Shown here: one piece after another, positions 6,544 through 7,226 of the stretch
Layout of the letters: each line of letters starts with the position of its first letter
How positions within the stretch are numbered: position 1 is the stretch's first letter
Source: Ruminococcaceae bacterium UBA5397
GTDB taxonomy: Bacteria; Bacillota; Clostridia; Oscillospirales; Acutalibacteraceae
Length of the DNA: 7,226 nt
Direction: 5' to 3'
NCBI GenBank assembly: GCA_002411615.1
Contig: DHOF01000009.1
Span: forward strand, 1,643 to 8,868
Position numbers and translations under genes: made by a program
Notes under the pieces: generated by a model
Databases searched by the model: none
What the model saw: only the letters and a program-made list of their open reading frames with translations
What the model was told of the DNA's origin: nothing

Positions 6544-7209
6544 TTACTTAAAAGCAGCTTTAAGAATATCTGGGACATCTGTTATCTTATCAACCGTATT
6601 CATTGGAATGGATTCAGAAGCCGCCAGACCTTTCATCAGCCCGTCTTTATCCCCGTCAGCTACTACAATCGCGTAGTCAGCTTTCTCAAAAGCAGGTTTA
6701 ATAAACTTGTCGGACAATTCACCGCGGCGGGTTTGGCCTCCGGTATGCATGGCAATAATCGTCAGCCCCTTATCTTTCGCAGCGTCGACCAACTTTGCGA
6801 CTCGAGCTAATTCCTGATCTGCATCAATGCCGGCGGCACCAAGGCCTTTTGAGGAACCTCCGATCGCCAGAACAAGCGTTTTGGCGTTTCCAATCGAATC
6901 TGCAGTGGCTAAATGGTCGGTTGTGGGATCTATGTTAATCTTCTTGAATAAGGTTTTTACCATCTCTACATCAGCGCTCTGCCCAACGGAAGTCAGCAGG
7001 ATAGGCTGCTCCGCAATGGGTTGTTTGAGGCCTTGCACGCTGGCAGAAGCAGCAGATGATGAAGTAGCGCCGGAAGTAGCAGCTGAAGAAGCAGTGGATT
7101 TTGCCGCACTCTGCGGCGCAGAGGACGTGCCACCAGTCTCCCCGCAAGCCGCCATAGAGACGACCATCATTAGAGCTGCCGCAAATGCTAAACCTTTTTT
7201 GAGTTTCAT
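6544..7209 (-). CDS. Lipoprotein resembling the DUF6305 family
   Basis: This 221-residue protein has a lipoprotein signal: MKLKK, a hydrophobic core at 7-20, and MAAC with Cys21 as the lipidation site. A linker of about 40 residues rich in Ser, Ala and Thr tethers a globular domain from about residue 65. That domain begins LLTSVGQSADVEMVK and alternates beta and alpha segments: LVLAIGGSSKGLGAAG, then LTIIAMHTGG, then DYAIVVADGD. This is a Rossmann-like layout. I recall such proteins as DUF6305, found beside DctM-like permeases and pgs genes, but this rests on memory of the family. It probably sits on the outer face of the membrane and could present substrate to the permease. It is shorter than a DctP receptor (about 330). 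AGGAGG is 9 nt before the ATG; the promoter lies beyond the window edge. Confidence 0.8.
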   Translation of the reverse strand: MKLKKGLAFAAALMMVVSMAACGETGGTSSAPQSAAKSTASSAATSGATSSSAASASVQGLKQPIAEQPILLTSVGQSADVEMVKTLFKKINIDPTTDHLATADSIGNAKTLVLAIGGSSKGLGAAGIDADQELARVAKLVDAAKDKGLTIIAMHTGGQTRRGELSDKFIKPAFEKADYAIVVADGDKDGLMKGLAASESIPMNTVDKITDVPDILKAAFK

Positions 7210-7226
7210 AATTGTTTTCCTCCTGA

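Noticed and set aside
6283..6810. Plus-strand open frame of 175 codons
   Set aside because: It lies antisense to the permease start and the lipoprotein end, has no recognisable domain, and crosses an intergenic hairpin. It is most likely a chance frame opposite real genes.

Overview
All recognisable genes in this window lie on the minus strand, so the locus reads from right (7209) to left (1). The clearest content is a poly-gamma-glutamate (PGA) synthase cluster, pgsB-pgsC-pgsW. Strong AGGAGG-type ribosome sites, a Ser/Ala/Thr-rich lipoprotein linker, a Gram-positive style lipobox and sigma-A-like promoter hexamers suggest a low-to-mid GC anaerobic Firmicute, perhaps a clostridial or Oscillospirales relative. 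That placement is an inference; no rRNA or marker gene is present.

Layout in transcription order. (1) 7209-6544 encodes a lipoprotein resembling the DUF6305 family. A short gap with an 11-bp perfect hairpin (6464-6508) follows. (2) 6443-5175 encodes a DctM-like (TRAP large subunit) membrane permease. (3) 5155-5006 encodes a 49-residue membrane microprotein. (4) 4986-3835 encodes an exported zinc hydrolase of the succinylglutamate desuccinylase/aspartoacylase (M14-like) fold. A strong intrinsic terminator follows at 3784-3736. (5) A new promoter (TTGCTA-17-TATAAT, 3714-3686) starts a second unit. Its first gene is a second exported hydrolase of the same superfamily (GTG start at 3597). (6) pgsB, (7) pgsC and (8) pgsW follow. 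(9) The N-terminal 57 codons of an unrecognised membrane protein run off the left edge. Genes 5 to 9 are tightly packed: three junctions overlap by 4, 11 and 4 nt, and the pgsC-pgsW gap is 11 nt. This indicates one translationally coupled operon.

Working model. PgsB is the ATP-dependent amide ligase and PgsC its membrane partner. PgsW is a membrane-anchored accessory protein with a large outer domain. The two exported zinc hydrolases could trim, release or depolymerise the polymer, or remove terminal glutamate. The DctM-like permease, with the lipoprotein as a possible receptor and the microprotein as a possible small subunit, could move glutamate or short gamma-glutamyl products. Only the PgsB and PgsC roles rest on well-known families. 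The hydrolase and transport roles are inferred from context. No CapA/PgsA, CapD or gamma-glutamyltransferase gene is seen here, although the window is cut at both ends.
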